Of a stretch of 64,000 nucleotides of DNA, positions 62,856 to 64,000 are shown piece by piece. Position 1 is the first letter of the stretch, and each line of letters starts with the position of its first letter. The DNA is from Streptomyces sp. GQFP (GTDB lineage: Bacteria; Actinomycetota; Actinomycetes; Streptomycetales; Streptomycetaceae): contig NZ_CP089312.1 in the NCBI RefSeq assembly GCF_021545335.1, forward strand, positions 4,402,001-4,466,000. Direction: 5' to 3'. Both the position numbers and the translations under genes were made by a program. The notes below the pieces were generated by a model. That model made no database searches, had not been told where the DNA came from, and saw nothing but the letters and a program-made list of their open reading frames with translations.

Positions 62856-63431
62856 GGCCCGCTCCTCCTCGCTTGCCTTCGATTAAGGAAATTGCACTTG
62901 GGCATAACGATTCATCGGCCATTCGGTCTAACTCTCGGTGGACCTTACAAGCACCTTGCGTGCTGTGCACATGGATGGCGATCGCTTTGCGTCACGGTCG
63001 GACGCGGTGGGTCAACCGCTCCCGGGTGTCCTCGACAGGGGAAATATCCCGGGTACTGCCCGGTACGGTCTTTCACCCGAATCCACCGGTTTTACTTGTG
63101 ATGTGATCGATTGGGGGTCGTCCAAGTCGTGTCGGGACTGGGCTGCCGTCGGATCGGACATCCGCCTCGGCGGCCGGGCGAGCCATGCGGCACTGACCGG
63201 AAAGTGACGGGAGGTCACGCGGGCGAATGCGCTGCTCTTGACATCCGCGATCAACCGGGTCGCCCATTACCTGCTCGACCCGAGCGTGCTGGCGACGGCC
63301 CCTGTCCGCGTCTTCACGGCAGAGCGGCGCGGGTGCGGCTTCCCATCGGCGGGATGGTCGTGTTGGGTACGGCTGGGAACAGGGCGCAGCCCAATGCGTG
63401 CCTGTGCATGCCGTGTTGAGGAAGGGGACCG
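62856..63431. other. Non-coding or uncertain stretch
   Basis: Upstream of the activator gene. I see no convincing gene. A plus-strand frame at 63238-63447 (TSAINRVAHYLLDPSVLATAPVRVFTAERRG) has fair codon bias but no ribosome-binding site and overlaps the next gene. Confidence 0.5.
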
Positions 63432-63749
63432 ATGCCTACAGGGGTAGCTGTCGTCTGCGACACCGATGACTGTCTTGCCGTCTATCTGGCGGTCACGACG
63501 GGCAACGACGGTGATGAGCGCTCCGCGGACGAGGTCTCCCAGATAGCACGCAAGGTCGCCGAGTGCGACGCCTGGGTGATCGGCTTCGGCTTCCGCCAGC
63601 CGGTGATGACGTGCCCGGGGTGCGCGGATGGCCGAGGCCCTGTCCGGGAGCGCGGCGTGTGCAAGCGGTGCATGGGGCGCGTCGGCTCAGGGGCCAAGTG
63701 TGTCTACTGCTTGCAACAGATGGAGCCGTCACATGCCGGGGAGGACTGA
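63432..63749 (+). CDS. Small protein with zinc-ribbon cysteines
   Basis: 105 residues from ATG 63432, which follows GAGGAAGGGG. The N-terminal half resembles a small alpha/beta fold; the C-terminal half has CPGC, CKRC and CVYC pairs typical of zinc ribbons. Function unknown. 63750-64000 holds no gene that I can support. Confidence 0.65.
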   Translation: MPTGVAVVCDTDDCLAVYLAVTTGNDGDERSADEVSQIARKVAECDAWVIGFGFRQPVMTCPGCADGRGPVRERGVCKRCMGRVGSGAKCVYCLQQMEPSHAGED

Positions 63750-64000
63750 GCAGCCGGCTGCGGAGCCGTGGGCACGTGGGTGCGGCGGGTGACGCGGATG
63801 CCGCGAGTGCTACTACTCCCAGACCAGACACCGAAGCGGGACGCCCGCAGAGGGGACCACCGGGAGGTGATCGACGCGATCACCCCGCCCAGAACCCTTC
63901 CCTCCCGACGCTCACACCCCGCTCCTGCTCCCCGAGGAAGCGGACACGACCCGCGTTCTATATGCCAGAGAGACTCTCGCCCTCAGCGGCCACAGGAGCC

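Overview
The window is very G+C-rich, uses GTG starts often, and carries families typical of Streptomyces: an NB-ARC/TPR protein, a DUF397 protein, a StrR/NovG-type regulator with a TTA codon, and PknB-like kinases. It reads as accessory chromosome of a Streptomyces or a close relative. No core housekeeping gene is visible. Three partial copies of the 3' half of a tRNA-Thr(CGU) gene, near 0.46, 32.24 and 42.82 kb and all on the minus strand, cut the window into blocks. I read them as attachment sites of tandemly inserted genomic islands. None has its tRNA 5' half, so the intact tRNA should lie to the right of the window.

Block A (about 0.5-32.2 kb) is a defence island. It opens with a 60-repeat CRISPR array (798-5124) that abuts a minus-strand type I-C effector operon, cas3 / cas5-cas8c-cas7. 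There is no cas4-cas1-cas2 and no leader. The array starts 3 bases after the cas7 stop, and its repeats have drifted a lot. The 550-base gap between cas3 and cas5 holds a solitary repeat remnant, a short pseudo-spacer and a strong hairpin. The pseudo-spacer matches DNA just upstream of cas3 at 15 of 17 positions, and a shorter match plus a shared 15-base motif lie in the cas5 leader. This looks like a crRNA-like RNA by which the effector controls its own cas genes, and it is the best candidate here for a new system. Next come a STAND NTPase with TPRs, a frameshifted DUF397 gene, a pPIWI-RE operon (PIWI-like protein, DinG-like helicase, PD-(D/E)XK protein, winged-helix-like protein), a dead IS3 element with a 3-bp target duplication, a nuclease-like gene, a DNA methyltransferase, an IS1634-type element and two unknown genes.

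Block B (about 32.3-42.8 kb) holds small hypothetical genes, a LysR regulator beside a TauE/SafE permease, a membrane Ser/Thr kinase, and a soluble kinase followed by a protein with a HEPN-like RX4H motif. That last pair is a possible defence module.

The region right of 42.9 kb holds a minus-strand biosynthetic cluster (43410-62855): acyl-CoA dehydrogenase, indolepyruvate:ferredoxin oxidoreductase, P450, MFS exporter, alpha-oxoamine-synthase-like enzyme, lysine/ornithine N-hydroxylase, tandem-OsmC protein, cystathionine gamma-synthase-like enzyme, PatB/MalY-like C-S lyase, methyltransferase, GFA-like protein, pre-ATP-grasp ligase, DUF1579-like protein, 2OG-Fe dioxygenase and the ParB/StrR-type regulator. 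There is no PKS or NRPS. The set suggests a small amino-acid-derived product that contains sulfur and an N-O bond and is joined by an ATP-grasp ligase. I could not match it to a known pathway. Start codons were chosen from ribosome-binding sites and gene spacing; family names come from motifs read by eye.
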